DNA of 64,000 bases from Daedaleopsis sinensis (GCA_033807695.1 CM066304.1:4092001-4156000); one strand, 5' to 3'. Numbered from the stretch's first letter, positions 10,076 to 19,829 are shown. Numbers and translations: made by a program. The notes: generated by a model from the sequence alone, not told the origin.

Positions 10076-10474
10076 TCAGTGAGTGTCGGGTGCGCTAGGT
10101 GTGGATCTTACAGTTTGCGCTGGTGTCACGGAGACTTCTGCGATGGTGCTCGCTGAGCTCGCCGAGCGGTTTGTAGCTCTGCGTCCGCGTTTGGGCTGCG
10201 TCTTCTTTTTTGGTTTACGTTTGCGCGTAGTGCTCTCAAGTGCCGGGGACGGCAGTCTTGTCTCCGTGGCTTGAGCTTCGTCCTCTGGAGGAGGTGCACG
10301 GCCGTGCTCGTCGTGCGTCTCGGTGGTCGGGAGGGGAGGCTCGGGGGGCTGTGCGTGGGTGGGGGTGGTACGGGCGGGTGCTGCGGCAGCTGCGGTTGGT
10401 ATATCAGGGGTGCAGGAAGGCGGGCGGGATGCCGCGGCTTCGGCATAGGTGATGGGGCGAGTGGGGGAGTGCAT
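10076..10474 (-). CDS. Small ORF upstream of LINE ORF1 (ORF0-like)
   Basis: 132 codons starting MHSPTRPITYAEAAASRP, Pro/Ala/Thr-rich, with a strongly basic stretch (TRKRKPKKKTQPKRGRR) like a nuclear localisation or RNA-binding signal. It ends 15 nt before the ORF1 ATG, close enough for termination-reinitiation. It could instead be part of ORF1 separated by a frameshift, since both are low-complexity and gag-like. No known domain recognised. Confidence 0.5.
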   Translation of the reverse strand: MHSPTRPITYAEAAASRPPSCTPDIPTAAAAAPARTTPTHAQPPEPPLPTTETHDEHGRAPPPEDEAQATETRLPSPALESTTRKRKPKKKTQPKRGRRATNRSASSASTIAEVSVTPAQTVRSTPSAPDTH

Positions 10475-12124
10475 GTTGTCTTATAACTTCTGAGCGTAGG
10501 TGGGGATGCTTTCTGGTTTCTCGTTTGGTCGTCTTATATATGCTGCACAGGGTGGGCGTCTTGGGCAGTCTGCAGGTGGGTGCTCGTGTCCGCCGTTTCG
10601 GGGTGAGTCGCCGTGTTGGTTGGCGGCTGGGGATATTGGAGAGATATTGATCTCCGCGTTGTACCAGGGTCGGTGTCGATTTGTTGCCCCATCCGCGGGC
10701 GCACGCGAGTATGGGCGGGCCATCGAATCTTACAGGTGCGTCGGCTGTGCGCCTTGCTCGTTTGGGTCGGGAGAGTCAAGGTGCGCGTTTCTTTAGATGC
10801 GCCTTTCGTTGGCGGTAGCCTAGTGGACTTAGTACTAATCTCATGTTTGTTTGGGCGGTGTTGGTGCGTCGTGGTCACAGCTGTGTCTATTTCGTGTACA
10901 CCGCTTCTTTGTAGGGCGGGCTCCGTATGTGCGGGTGGTGGTGCAGGTTTGGGGGAATCCCGGTAGTCTTATAGCTCTCGCTGCTCCGCCGACGCGTGGC
11001 GTTTCGTGCCGTGTGGTGCGGTTTCTAGGTCGGGTCGTACACAATGTTTCGCTCGCATGCGAGTCTTCGTAGCCCGACGCCACCGGTCGGTGGGTGGCTC
11101 CTTAAGGTATGCTGCTTTCGTTTGTCGACGTGGGAGGTAAGTTTATGTCTCCAATAGGTTCATCCGCCTGGCAGTGACCGAAGTAGTCGGCGTGCCTTGC
11201 GGGAGGCGCTCGTCAACTCGTCAAGCAGTGTCCTGGAGGCGCTGGCCAGCCCGCCCTCCTTCCGCGGCTCGCGCTCCCTCAGCATTGTCGGTCGTGGTGC
11301 TGTTCGTGGTGTTGCGGTGTTGATGATGGTGAGTACACTTTATGTTCGCGTGGGTTCGTTGCGCGGGCAGGGCGACGCGCGTCGCAATAGTTGGGTTCGC
11401 CGGTGATGGCTGCGTCGCGCGCTCGATGCGTCGCGCTTTTGCCGCGCGTCGTGGGGACCAAGCCCGAGCTCTCTACGCGGTCCTCAGAAGGGAGCTCACT
11501 GTCCTAGCTCGCGCGTCCTCAGGGTTGTTCGCGCACGGTGGCCTCGGCGGAGGGGCCTCGTGTTCCTGTCTCGCGCCCGGTTTAAAGACTGGTTGCGTCC
11601 CCTCGCGCTGTTCTCTCTCTCTTCGCGTTCGCTCATTTATCCCCTCCGCCAGCCATTTATCGTCTAGTTCTGTTGTCGTGACCCAGTCGTGCTGTTTTCG
11701 TTAGCTCAAGCTTGTCGTTATGTCCACCCATTCCCACTATCACATCCCGTCTCTCGGCATATTCAACAGTCTGCCGGCGGGCATGGAGCGTCGCGGTTAC
11801 TCAGCTGAGGGAAGGTTCGTTCTTGTCGTCGTCTACTCTGTGGTGGCCAGAGGTACTTATGTTGGGGCGCGAAGTGCGTCTTTCTCCCTGGTCAGCGCGC
11901 CGTCTCCGGCGAGCTCTTCTTCTTCGTACATCCTGGAGCATCCCCTCGCACCTCTTGCTTCTCCGCGCCTCGGTCGCGTTCATGCGTTCGCTGGCCGTGC
12001 CTCATTCGTTGCGAGGCTTCCGTCGTGCTTTTCAGAGGCGGGCCCTGGGGAGGTTGATCCATTGACTCGGCCTATGTGAGTTGGTTCTTAGTGATCCGAG
12101 TGTCGTTTGCTGATCATTTAACAG
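10475..12124. other. 5' extension of the LINE block, no firm gene
   Basis: Strongly G/T-rich on the + strand. Several ORFs of 80-120 codons occur on both strands because the skew lowers stop frequency; they are not reliable. On the + strand, exon-like stretches at about 11195-11335, 11410-11530 and 11720-12075 carry plausible splice signals (for example GTGAGT at 11334) and may be 5' exons of the gene ending at 12895, but I could not join them in one frame. The 11720-12075 piece, starting MSTHSHYHIPSLGIFNS, does join in phase to the exon at 12125. Confidence 0.4.
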
Positions 12125-12895
12125 TCACGTTCGGTTGCCTGACTTCAGCGAGGCTCCTTGGGCTCGTGGCGACAGTGTTCTTCTGTGCGTTTCCTTTCTC
12201 CTTCATCCCTAGATTCATCGGTCTGTGTTATGCTCATTAGGCTCTTTCAGTCGCCTGCGAGAGTTTATTTCTTGCTACGGTGCTAGCGGGCCATGGTTCT
12301 CGCTTTCCTTCCTACCCCCGGTCGCATATTGGATGCCCTATTCCGACGGGTACGAGTGCTTGTATTTTCGAGGGTTGCCGCTTCAACTGTGGGTGACCGG
12401 TGCGCATCGCGAGATCCGTTACGACACGGATGAGGGCACACAGTTGCCCGTCCTTCGCGTTCGCCTCGGGTTTATACTCGGTTCCGACCAGGAGGCTTAC
12501 CGCGATTTAATGGATGTTATCGGTGGTTCCGTGGATGACGCTCAGCATCCTCAGTACGCTGAAGCGTCGTGCTTCTTTCCTCATTCCTCGGTGTGTGTCA
12601 TGTTATGTTTGTTTATTTGCTATACTGAGTGTGGTTGTAGGTTCTTCATGGCGGGTTGCGCGATGCTTCCTCTTACTACACGGCGACTCAGTTTATGCCT
12701 CGTCTCCGCATTGAGGAGTTCCAGCGCGGCGAGCTCGACATGATGGAATGTCTGATTATGAGGTCCGTTACTGCCGGGGGGGCTGGGGGCGGGTTCCTGC
12801 TCGTCGAGCAGCTGAACCGTTTGTCTTCTTGCGGCCGCCGCCCGGAGCCTCTTGGTCGTGTCGGGTTGGGCTTCCCTTCCAGTCGTCGCGTCTGA
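12125..12895 (+). CDS. Intron-containing gene of unknown function on the strand opposite the LINE (5' end unresolved)
   Basis: Three exons fit one frame: 12125-12184, 12251-12590 and 12641-12895, with introns 12185-12250 and 12591-12640 bearing GTGCGT/CAG and GTGTGT/TAG. A further upstream exon ending at 12075 joins in phase across 12076-12124 (GTGAGT...AACAG). The protein includes WMPYSDGYECLYFRGLPLQ, REIRYDTDEG, GSDQEAYRDLMDVIGGSVDD and SSYYTATQFMPRLRIEEFQ, a composition typical of a folded protein. The last exon becomes Gly-rich and may hide another splice. I do not recognise the family. It runs antisense to the LINE ORFs, so its introns would survive copying of the LINE transcript. Confidence 0.45.
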
Positions 12896-13803
12896 TGCCT
12901 GGTTGTTTGGGGGGCATGGGGAGGTGGAGGGGTTGTTGCTCTTGGTATCTTGTCCGTGATTGTGCTCGTCTCTCGTCTGCTGCTTAAAGTTGCTACTCGT
13001 TCCTCTCTTTTCCTATATCTTTAGTCTACTAGTGATGTGCTTAATCCTCGTGTGGTATCTTGGGTTCCGATCTATGCGTTCTGCTTGTTCTGCTCGGTCT
13101 GATCGGTCCGCTCAGTCTGATTGTACGCTGGTTGTGTGTTCCGTGTGTTTAGTGCATTACTGTGTCTCGATGCAGTCGGGTGTTCGGGTGTTCCGTGTGT
13201 TTAGCGCATCACTGTGTCTCGATGCAGTCGGGTGTTGGGCATGTAGTCGGGTGTAGTCGCGGTGCGCGATCACCGGTACGTCATCGTGCGTAATAGCGAT
13301 TATGAGCATTAGCGCTCTTCGCACGTATTTGCTGGCCATCGTCGATCAGAGTCTGTCCCCTACTTCTCCCCTACTACTAGTGGTCCTCCTCTGACTCATC
13401 CCTGGTACACAGGTTCCTGGGTTGTCAGTCATTTGAGGTGTCGTATTCCTTTGTTATGCGATGCGTAGTGCGCGGTCGCTAACTGTGCCGTCTTCTCAGT
13501 TATTCGAGTCGCTCAGCCGCTCGGTATCCTCCAGAGTGTACTCTTTTGCAGGTTGCGGAGACTTCGCGGGGGATTACTCCATCGTCTTGTGCTCTCCTAA
13601 GCCGAGGTTGCCGTTGTCGCGCGGTGTGTTCATGGTCTGATCTCGTTATTGTGATCATGGGACCGTCGCTTCGGGGCGTGGCAGCTGTAGCGATCCTGTG
13701 ATCATCGTTGATGATCGCATGGGGCAGTGTGATATGTCGTCTGCGCTCTTTGCTTATTAATGTCTCACATTTGTTAATCAGCTCGGCTGTGCGGCATTGT
13801 CTA
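12896..13803. other. Non-coding stretch inside the insertion
   Basis: T/G-rich sequence without a supported gene. It contains the 52-bp tandem duplication at 13136-13239 listed separately. Confidence 0.4.
13136..13239. repeat. 52-bp tandem duplication
   Basis: Copies at 13136-13187 and 13188-13239 differ at only a few bases; both contain TGTGTCTCGATGCAGTCGGG. It is local and non-coding. Confidence 0.7.
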
Positions 13804-14643
13804 CTACAAGAGTGCGCTGTTCATTTCCTGCCGCTCCTTCGCCTCTCTCCTTTTCGCTTTCAGCATGGACTCCGTCAGGCGGCCGATGATGGGCGGTTTC
13901 CTTCCATGTCGTCGCACCCGTCTCACGACTTCAATGTCCGGGGCTCTCTCATCCTCGCTTTTCCAGTCTCCGTTCTCATCCTCGCTCGCATTTGCCCACT
14001 CCTCAAAGGAAGATCTCGTGCAGAGGTTGCCTCCACAGATTTCATTCCTTATCTCGACATCTTCCTCTTCAAGGAGGTCGTCGTCCGTGGTCTCCTCGCG
14101 CAGCCCGACGGTTGCTTCAGGACTGCTAGTTGCGCACCTTCCATCGTCGCGGCTCCGTGGCACGGGTCCTTGGTCGCAGTGTCCCCATTTTCGTGGTATG
14201 TCTATCTCGGCGATGCCGACGAGACTCTTGGCGCATTCGTTGACGACCCTGACCCTTGCTCTCTCCCCCGTCGGTTTGATCTCCGCGATAGATCCTGCAA
14301 CGTGTGGGTTGTACGTCTCAAGAGTCGTGTTGTCAGGGGTGGATGAGTGAAAGGATGCTGGCGAGAGGGCAAGTAGGGTTATTTGGTCTCCTATCGCGAG
14401 CCTTGCTGATGGTTTGGCTGCTAGGGTATAGATGTGCCTCTGTCGGTGTCCGAACTTCGTTCTTGAGCCTGGAGCGAAGCTCCTCCACCTGGCAATGAGA
14501 AGGGAGGGGGGACGGTGGTCGGTATGGGGGCAGTGGGCGGTGTAGGCGTTGGGTGAGGCCTGAGTTGCAGTCTGGGTCGAAGCGACCTTCGGTGTCGATG
14601 TGGTGAGATGGTTGGGGAGGGGGGGCATGGGGGTGGTGGGCAT
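13804..14643 (-). CDS. Hypothetical 279-aa protein, same strand as the LINE
   Basis: A single open frame with a Pro/Thr-rich N-terminus, a middle part that looks folded (LAIGDQITLLAL, VAGSIAEIKPTGERARVRVV, SLVGIAEIDIPRKWG), an acidic segment (TTDDDLLEEEDVEI) and a basic C-terminus ending RREAKERQEMNSALL. The distribution of charged blocks is not what random low-stop sequence gives. A TATATATA stretch lies at about 14697-14704, upstream in this orientation. I do not recognise the family. It lies upstream of LINE ORF1 on the same strand, so it could be an extra element-encoded protein or captured host sequence. Confidence 0.4.
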   Translation of the reverse strand: MPTTPMPPLPNHLTTSTPKVASTQTATQASPNAYTAHCPHTDHRPPSLLIARWRSFAPGSRTKFGHRQRHIYTLAAKPSARLAIGDQITLLALSPASFHSSTPDNTTLETYNPHVAGSIAEIKPTGERARVRVVNECAKSLVGIAEIDIPRKWGHCDQGPVPRSRDDGRCATSSPEATVGLREETTDDDLLEEEDVEIRNEICGGNLCTRSSFEEWANASEDENGDWKSEDERAPDIEVVRRVRRHGRKPPIIGRLTESMLKAKRREAKERQEMNSALL

Positions 14644-16067
14644 CGTGCGATGGGGGTGGACGTGGACGTGGCGTGATGTGGTTCATTCATGGTGAAGTAT
14701 ATATATGAAAATGTACAGGATAGGCGAATCGAATCGCTTGTATCGCACGAGAAGCGAATTTTGCCCGAACAGTCTTTAGGTGTGAGCTGTTGGTATGGCG
14801 TATAGATATCGCGTAGTTGGCCGTTTTCTGAGCGTCGTTAAGTGCTATGGATGTGCGTGTCTGTGCCCTGCTATGGGTCTCGACAGAGCTTCCCGGTCTC
14901 CTTATTAAATTGTAGATTCTTGTACGTAGTGCAAACCGTGTCGTCCTCCATGTTAATACTGACTGTTGGATGGTATTCAGCGTGTTGCGGGGGTAGTGTT
15001 CAACCTAAAGGCTCTTCCGGTTTGAGCTCTGGACCAGACGCATCTCATGGTGTGGGCACAGGTACCGAACCGAGTCATCGGAGTCGATCTCGCGGCCGGG
15101 CGTTCGGTTCGCTTCGCACGCTGGTTCGTTCCAGGCGGTTCAGTTAGTTCAGTATCTCAGCTGTCCGGGGCGCTCCGGTAGGTCCCGGCGGGCTCCAGTG
15201 TCCGCTTTCAGGTGACTCAACACGTCCGTCATTTGGGTGTGCTGCTTGCTGGGTCGCCCTCACGACATTGTTATGCTTGCCTCGTATCGTTCGTGTTGTA
15301 CATATAATTGCTTGTCAGCATGGTGGTGAGGAGTCTTCTCTTCTGGGTTTCTGGTATGTCACTCTGTCTGTTCAAACACAGCGATTGGTAAGGGTATCAA
15401 CTCGTCCAGCGAAGTTTGCAGATGCTGATACGGATACTGCGCTTTCAGGTTGCATTTGTGTTCATGTCCTATTCGGGACTCTGCCTGTCGATCTCAGTAG
15501 CTTGTGCAACAATGAGGCTTAATGGTTGGGCTTCTGTGTGTGTGTGGTGCAGCCAGCAGTCGCCGGTTCGCTAGTCGGTAACCTTGTTCGACACCTTGTC
15601 CGGTCAGTCAGGATTACGGTCTGTTCCTGCACTTTGGGTACGCCTCGTACTCTCTGTCGATTTTCGGGAGTCCTTGGGGCGTGCATTGTTGCTCTCTCAT
15701 CTTTCTTCTCCCAGTCTTGAGAGGTGAGTCGTTCGTGACGTCGTGACGTCGTGCTAGCTACTTCCGTGTTATCGCGGTTTGGCGTCGGTATGTTCCCTTT
15801 TATGAGAGTGTGTCTATTCATGTTTTTCTCGCAGCATTCGCAGCATTTTGCTTCCTTAGCGCCCGGGCGCTTCTGCCTGCTTCTACTCGTCTCTCTTCCA
15901 CTGCTCTGTCGGCCGTTGTCCTCGGTCTGTCGTCAGGTCGTGTCTGTTGTCATTCGATTTGAGGTGCGTGCTTGGCGACTAGGTGCACGTGCTCGTCGTT
16001 TTCGCGGTGCTAACTGTGTTGCGTTGCGGTCCGCATTTGTACTGATTCGGGCGTAGCTCGTGCCTCG
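14644..16067. other. No supported gene
   Basis: T-rich sequence with scattered short ORFs on both strands. The 12-mer GTGCGTGCTTGG occurs at about 15963 and again as the intron-1 donor of the next gene (16276). I see no domain. Confidence 0.4.
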
Positions 16068-16951
16068 ATGAGTGCACCTGCCGCACCTCGTTATGTCCGA
16101 TGCTGTGGCCGGGTTGCGCTTGGTCGTCACTGCCGTCAACTCGTCTCCGTCGACAGCGCGCTCGTCTTTCCTAGTCGCTCTCGGCTGCCTCATTATTGCG
16201 ACACGCATCTCGACCGGCTTCTCCGCGCGAAGTATTTCATATCACCAAAGACAGGGCTGCCTGTCGCGTTTGAAGGTGCGTGCTTGGAGTTTATGCATTG
16301 CTGACTAGGTTTACATCGCAGATGCTGCTAGACTACATCCCCGCCTACCTCGAGCGTCGCACTCAGGCTCTCCTCCGCGCCGAGATGCTACGCCCACTCT
16401 CATTGTTCGAGTCGGGTGGGCATGTGTATGGCTTGCGTTTGGGCCGCCTGCGTGAGTTAACGGCTTGGCCACCAGTGCGTGTTGCTGAAGACAGCGCAGG
16501 TCTTCGCCCTCATCGTCGTTGCATAGCTATTAAGGTGGGTCGGACGAATGACGTGCCCCGACGTCTCCGGGAGTGGCAACGCCGTTGTGCATCGGCGCAG
16601 CCTACGCTGCTTGGTTCGCTGCCGACAGCCAAGGCTCACTTGCTCGAGCGGCTCGTTCATCTCGAATTGCTCGACCTGTCCGCGAACGCGCCTTACACTC
16701 ATCCGGAGTTCCCCGCGGTGGTAGGTGGCTTGGGGCGTGGCTTGCGTCCCAAACGCTCCGCGTGTCGCGATTGTGAGCTAGGCTACAAGTGTTAATTTAG
16801 TGGCTACTAAACTTGCGCATCTGCAGGTCGATCAGTGCACCAGGAGATATTTTGGTTCCGTCTCCCCGCCTCTGGTGACTCCGGTGCCTGGTCCGACCTG
16901 GTGCGGCCTGTTATTGATCGTTACTGCGCCTTTGTGGCGAGTCATCGTTGA
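16068..16951 (+). CDS. T5orf172 (GIY-YIG-like) domain protein, antisense cargo of the LINE block
   Basis: Three exons, 16068-16275, 16332-16772 and 16827-16951, give 257 residues. Introns 16276-16331 (GTGCGT...GCTAG, with CTGAC branch site) and 16773-16826 (GTGAGC...GCAG) keep the frame that matches the family. The N-terminus has a small Cys/His cluster (RCCGRVALGRHC, HYCDTH). Exon 2 opens with DYIPAYLERRTQALLRAEM, then the T5orf172 core IAIKVGRTNDVPRRLREWQ and LLERLVHLELLDL, and closes with CRDC joined to a HQEIFWF motif. Such proteins form large lineage-specific families in agaricomycetes and share the GIY-YIG nuclease fold; their substrates are unknown. It sits in the 5' extension, opposite in direction to the LINE ORFs. 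The gene looks intact. Confidence 0.8.
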
Positions 16952-17500
16952 AGTCTAGTGTTTCCTTTCTTACTGTAGTTGTGCTAATGGCCATCGTGTA
17001 GTGTTTTAACCACTGATACTTACTAGCAACAGTGATCCGTCGCATCACTGGTTATTAATAGGATTCACTCGGCTTTTTACGTTTTGTTCTTCCCACGGTT
17101 CAATATTGAACCTGCGCTGGGCGCTTCAGGTTGGGCAGCACTCTGCGCCTCGGCGGAACGTCCTCAGGCCATGGCAGCCGTGGTATATGTTATCTGCCTC
17201 AGGGCAGTGGACTTAGAGATCCATGAGGACAATGGGTAGGCCCACGAGGCTCGGTAGCCAGCATCTGCGGCTGGGGATGCTTCCTTACTTTATTCCTCGC
17301 CAGTATCCTCCCTCCGGCACGGCTTTCGAGGATGATGAGCCACCCCCAACACTGTTCCAACCCAATGTTGGAGGCGTTTACGTGTTATTAGAGGCCGCGA
17401 GTGCATCAGGTAGTGTTACGACCCCGGTATGGCTGCTCCGACAAGCCAGGGACCGTGGGAAAACGCACCGTGGTGGTGGTGTGTGGAAGAGGAGCTTTCA

Positions 17501-17515
17501 TTTCAGTGCATTGTT
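17501..17515. repeat. Right target-site duplication of the 16.3-kb insertion
   Basis: TTTCAGTGCATTGTT, identical to 1169-1183. It marks the 5' end of the minus-strand insertion. Confidence 0.75.
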
Positions 17516-17941
17516 CGTGTTTTTAGACCGTATGTTTATGGCCTCATAGTATTACAGCGTCGTATGTCCATCTATTGCCCCTTGTGTATTGCTCCCATTA
17601 CAACACCGTTATACGACTTAACTTGCCTGGTATCTTGCGGAGGTCGCAGCGGAGCGTATGTCGATTGCGGCCGGTGAAAAGTGTATCGCGCCCGTATCAT
17701 TCGCTGGGACTGGGAGGGTATCAATTCACACGACATAGCATTAGACCGAAGCACACGAGTGTACTCGGGCGGGATATAAGACGTACTACGATCGCGCGTG
17801 TAAACACCAATGTCCAAACCCGACTACATACCAGCTAACAGATGAAGAGAAAGGACAGAGATATGTATCCACATCCCCAAAAATTCATAACATTGCTCCT
17901 GCTGCCCGCTCATGAGTGTCGTCAAAGGGGGGAGAACATGC
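17516..17941. other. Convergent intergenic region
   Basis: Host sequence that, before the insertion, probably continued the 3' flank of the IBtk-like gene and now ends against the convergent MAG-like gene. No gene or repeat seen. Confidence 0.5.
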
Positions 17942-19829
17942 TTAGGCGAGGAACGCGACGGCCGCGAGCACACCCGCGACGGTGGCGAGCGACGAGATGC
18001 GCATCGACGCCGCGCCGTTGTTCCCGCCCGACGCGCCGCCCGTCGCGCTCGGGCCAGAGGACGCGCCAGTGCGGGTCGCGCTCGTGCCTGTGCTCGTAGG
18101 CTTCGCCGTGCCCGTGCCCGTGCCCGTGCCGGTCGTGGTCGTCGCCCCGGACGTGGTCGGCGCCCCAGTCGCGGCGGGGAGGTCGGCGAAGAGCGCCGAC
18201 GACGCGAAGCTGACGCAGTTCGAGGACTTGGGGATCTTGGGCTCGTACGGCATGCTCGTGATCGGGCCGAGGGACTCGGGCGGCTGGTGGTAGGTGACGA
18301 CCGCGCCGGACGCGTCGGTGTAGATGCCGGGCGGGTCCTGGTTCTCGCCCTCGCAGGACTCGAACACGCCGTCCTGCGCGGTGTTGGGGCAGTTGTAGAG
18401 CACGCCGACGCGGTCGTAGATGTGCTCGCACAGGTGCGGCGCCTGCGGGTCCGCGGGGTCGCACGCCTTGAAGCAGAACGAGTTGCTGCCCATGAAGCTG
18501 CGGGGAGCGGCGGGTCAGCATGCGGGCAAGATGCAATTGGAGAGGTAGTGCGAGCTGCATCTTTATACTAAGAGTTCTCTGCTGCACAGGCAGAAGGAGG
18601 TCAGGCCCCAGGGTGAGCGATCTTTGGTTGGCTCCAGAAGCAATTTTACGGAGATTCTGGTTTGTCCAAAAGAGATATCATCGAGGTCACTTTAACCTCC
18701 CACAACATGCAAACAGGTTGCTGTCAAGGGTCTCATTGACGCACGATGAACGACCTCGTCGAGCACCGCAAAAATCTGAATCCGCGAATCTGAGCAGAAT
18801 CACCTAAGGGCCGGATTCCCGAACAAATGACACTGGGGGCAGTGAGCCGTGAAACGGGTTGTCACGTCCGGAGCACAGCGTAATCATTGGACAAATGATC
18901 TCCTTTGTCCAAGTGTCCTATCCCAGACACTTAGACTGTACCGCAGAAAGCTTGTCCCATGCTAGTCACGAAGTTCATCATTTGAATGCAACTAGCATGG
19001 GACCAAGACTCGCTGAGTGGTACGCGAAATCACATCTGGCCTAACGAGACTGCGAACATCACGTCGCCAGAGTTCTCACAGAATCGCCTGAAAATCGCCG
19101 CTCTGATATCCGTGTATTTGCCAGAGATTACTCACTTGTGCCATTCGATCACCTGCTGGAAGGTGCCGTTGTTGCCGTTGTTGCTGGCGAAGCCGTTCGA
19201 GTACACAAGACCACCGAGGGGGTTACCACGCTGCGAAACACGGCTCAGTCCCATCATCACCACCATCAGATCCCGGAAAGGAGCACTCACGAGGTCCGCG
19301 CCGTGCGGGTCGAGCTCTCCGCCACTGTCGTCGCCGGCGATGTTGATCTTCGTCTGGTCGATGAAGCCGACGATCTGCAGGTAGCCCGGCGTCTTGATGA
19401 ACTGGACTCCCGTGATCGCGCCGGAGGGGATGATGCGCGTCCCGCGGCCCTTCTTGGTGCACCACGCGACCTCCTCGCCCTCGGTGTCGCCGATGACGGA
19501 GTTGGGCTTGGACGGGGCCCAGACACACCAGTCGTCGAGATGGTTGATGAACGCGGTCTGGCAGAGGGAGTCGGAGCCCTCGGTGGTCGAGTTGCACTTG
19601 TTGTACCCGAACTGGCCGCCGCGGACGCCGATGTCGGTGTCGGCCTGGTAGGGCTGCAGATCGTGCGTGAGGCGTCAGCGGACATTCGGGGATATGTGGG
19701 GAGGAAACGTACGATGCCGTCGGGGTAGCTGAAGTGCTTTTCCGCGAGCGGGGTGGATTTGTCCTGCGCGAGGACGCCAGAGGTAGCGGCGGCGAGGGCC
19801 AGAAGGGTGGAAAGAGCGACTGGAGACAT
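17942..19829 (-). CDS. Macrofage-activating-glycoprotein-like GPI-anchored cell-wall protein
   Basis: Four exons, 19829-19713, 19653-19291, 19230-19136 and 18497-17942, give 376 residues. Residues 1-21 are a signal peptide (MSPVALSTLLALAAATSGVLA). The conserved secreted domain has FSYPDGI, DTDIGVRGGQFGYN, NHLDDWCVWAPS, EEVAWCTKKGRGTR, QIVGFIDQTKINI, DPHGADLRGNPLGG, then FMGSNSFCFKACDP and CEHIYDRVG. About 60 Ser/Thr/Gly-rich residues follow, ending in a hydrophobic tail typical of GPI attachment. This matches fungal macrofage activating glycoprotein-type proteins, abundant in basidiomycete walls; function is not established. Intron 3 (19135-18498) is 638 bp, far longer than the other introns (about 60 bp). 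It diverges from the EngB gene, leaving about 560 bp of shared promoter region. Confidence 0.85.
18951..19007. repeat. Inverted repeat in the long intron of the MAG-like gene
   Basis: CTTGTCCCATGCTAGT (18951-18966) and ACTAGCATGGGACCAAG (18991-19007) are inverted copies apart from one extra base, with a 24-nt loop. A smaller hairpin AAGTGTC/GACACTT lies just upstream (about 18911-18932). It may be a remnant of a small fold-back element or an intronic RNA hairpin. Confidence 0.6.

Larger units (their letters stand above)
1183..17500 (-). mobile_element. 16.3-kb LINE-bearing insertion (Tad1-like non-LTR element plus long 5' extension)
   Basis: The block is bounded by a perfect 15-bp direct repeat. 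Its left end is a T-run, as expected for the 3' poly(A) end of a minus-strand LINE. Reading leftwards it holds a 5' extension (about 10475-17500), a small upstream ORF, ORF1, ORF2 and a short 3' UTR (1183-1338). By eye the + strand is T-rich and A-poor through most of the block, unlike the interrupting DNA transposon at 1961-3071 and the host DNA right of 17515. Removing the block would leave the IBtk-like gene and the MAG-like gene as normal convergent neighbours about 600 bp apart. A standard fungal LINE is 6-8 kb, so the extension is anomalous; it could be true element sequence, transduced 5' flank, or nested elements. Confidence 0.65.

Noticed and set aside
8672..10082. Plus-strand ORFs of 80-190 codons opposite LINE ORF1
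   Set aside because: They are shadows caused by the strand bias of the element and share no recognisable domain.
11712..12065. Alternative Arg/Leu-rich plus-strand ORF overlapping the exon-like stretch at 11720-12075
   Set aside because: It does not join in phase to the exon at 12125, whereas the other frame does.
1183..17500. Starship-like or LTR element
   Set aside because: No tyrosine recombinase, no long terminal repeats, integrase or protease; the EN-RT-RNase H order and poly(T) end mark a LINE.
17922..18587. 221-codon minus ORF and 219-codon plus ORF over the MAG-like last exon
   Set aside because: Both are frame shadows; the 18497-17942 frame continues the conserved MAG domain and gives the GPI tail.
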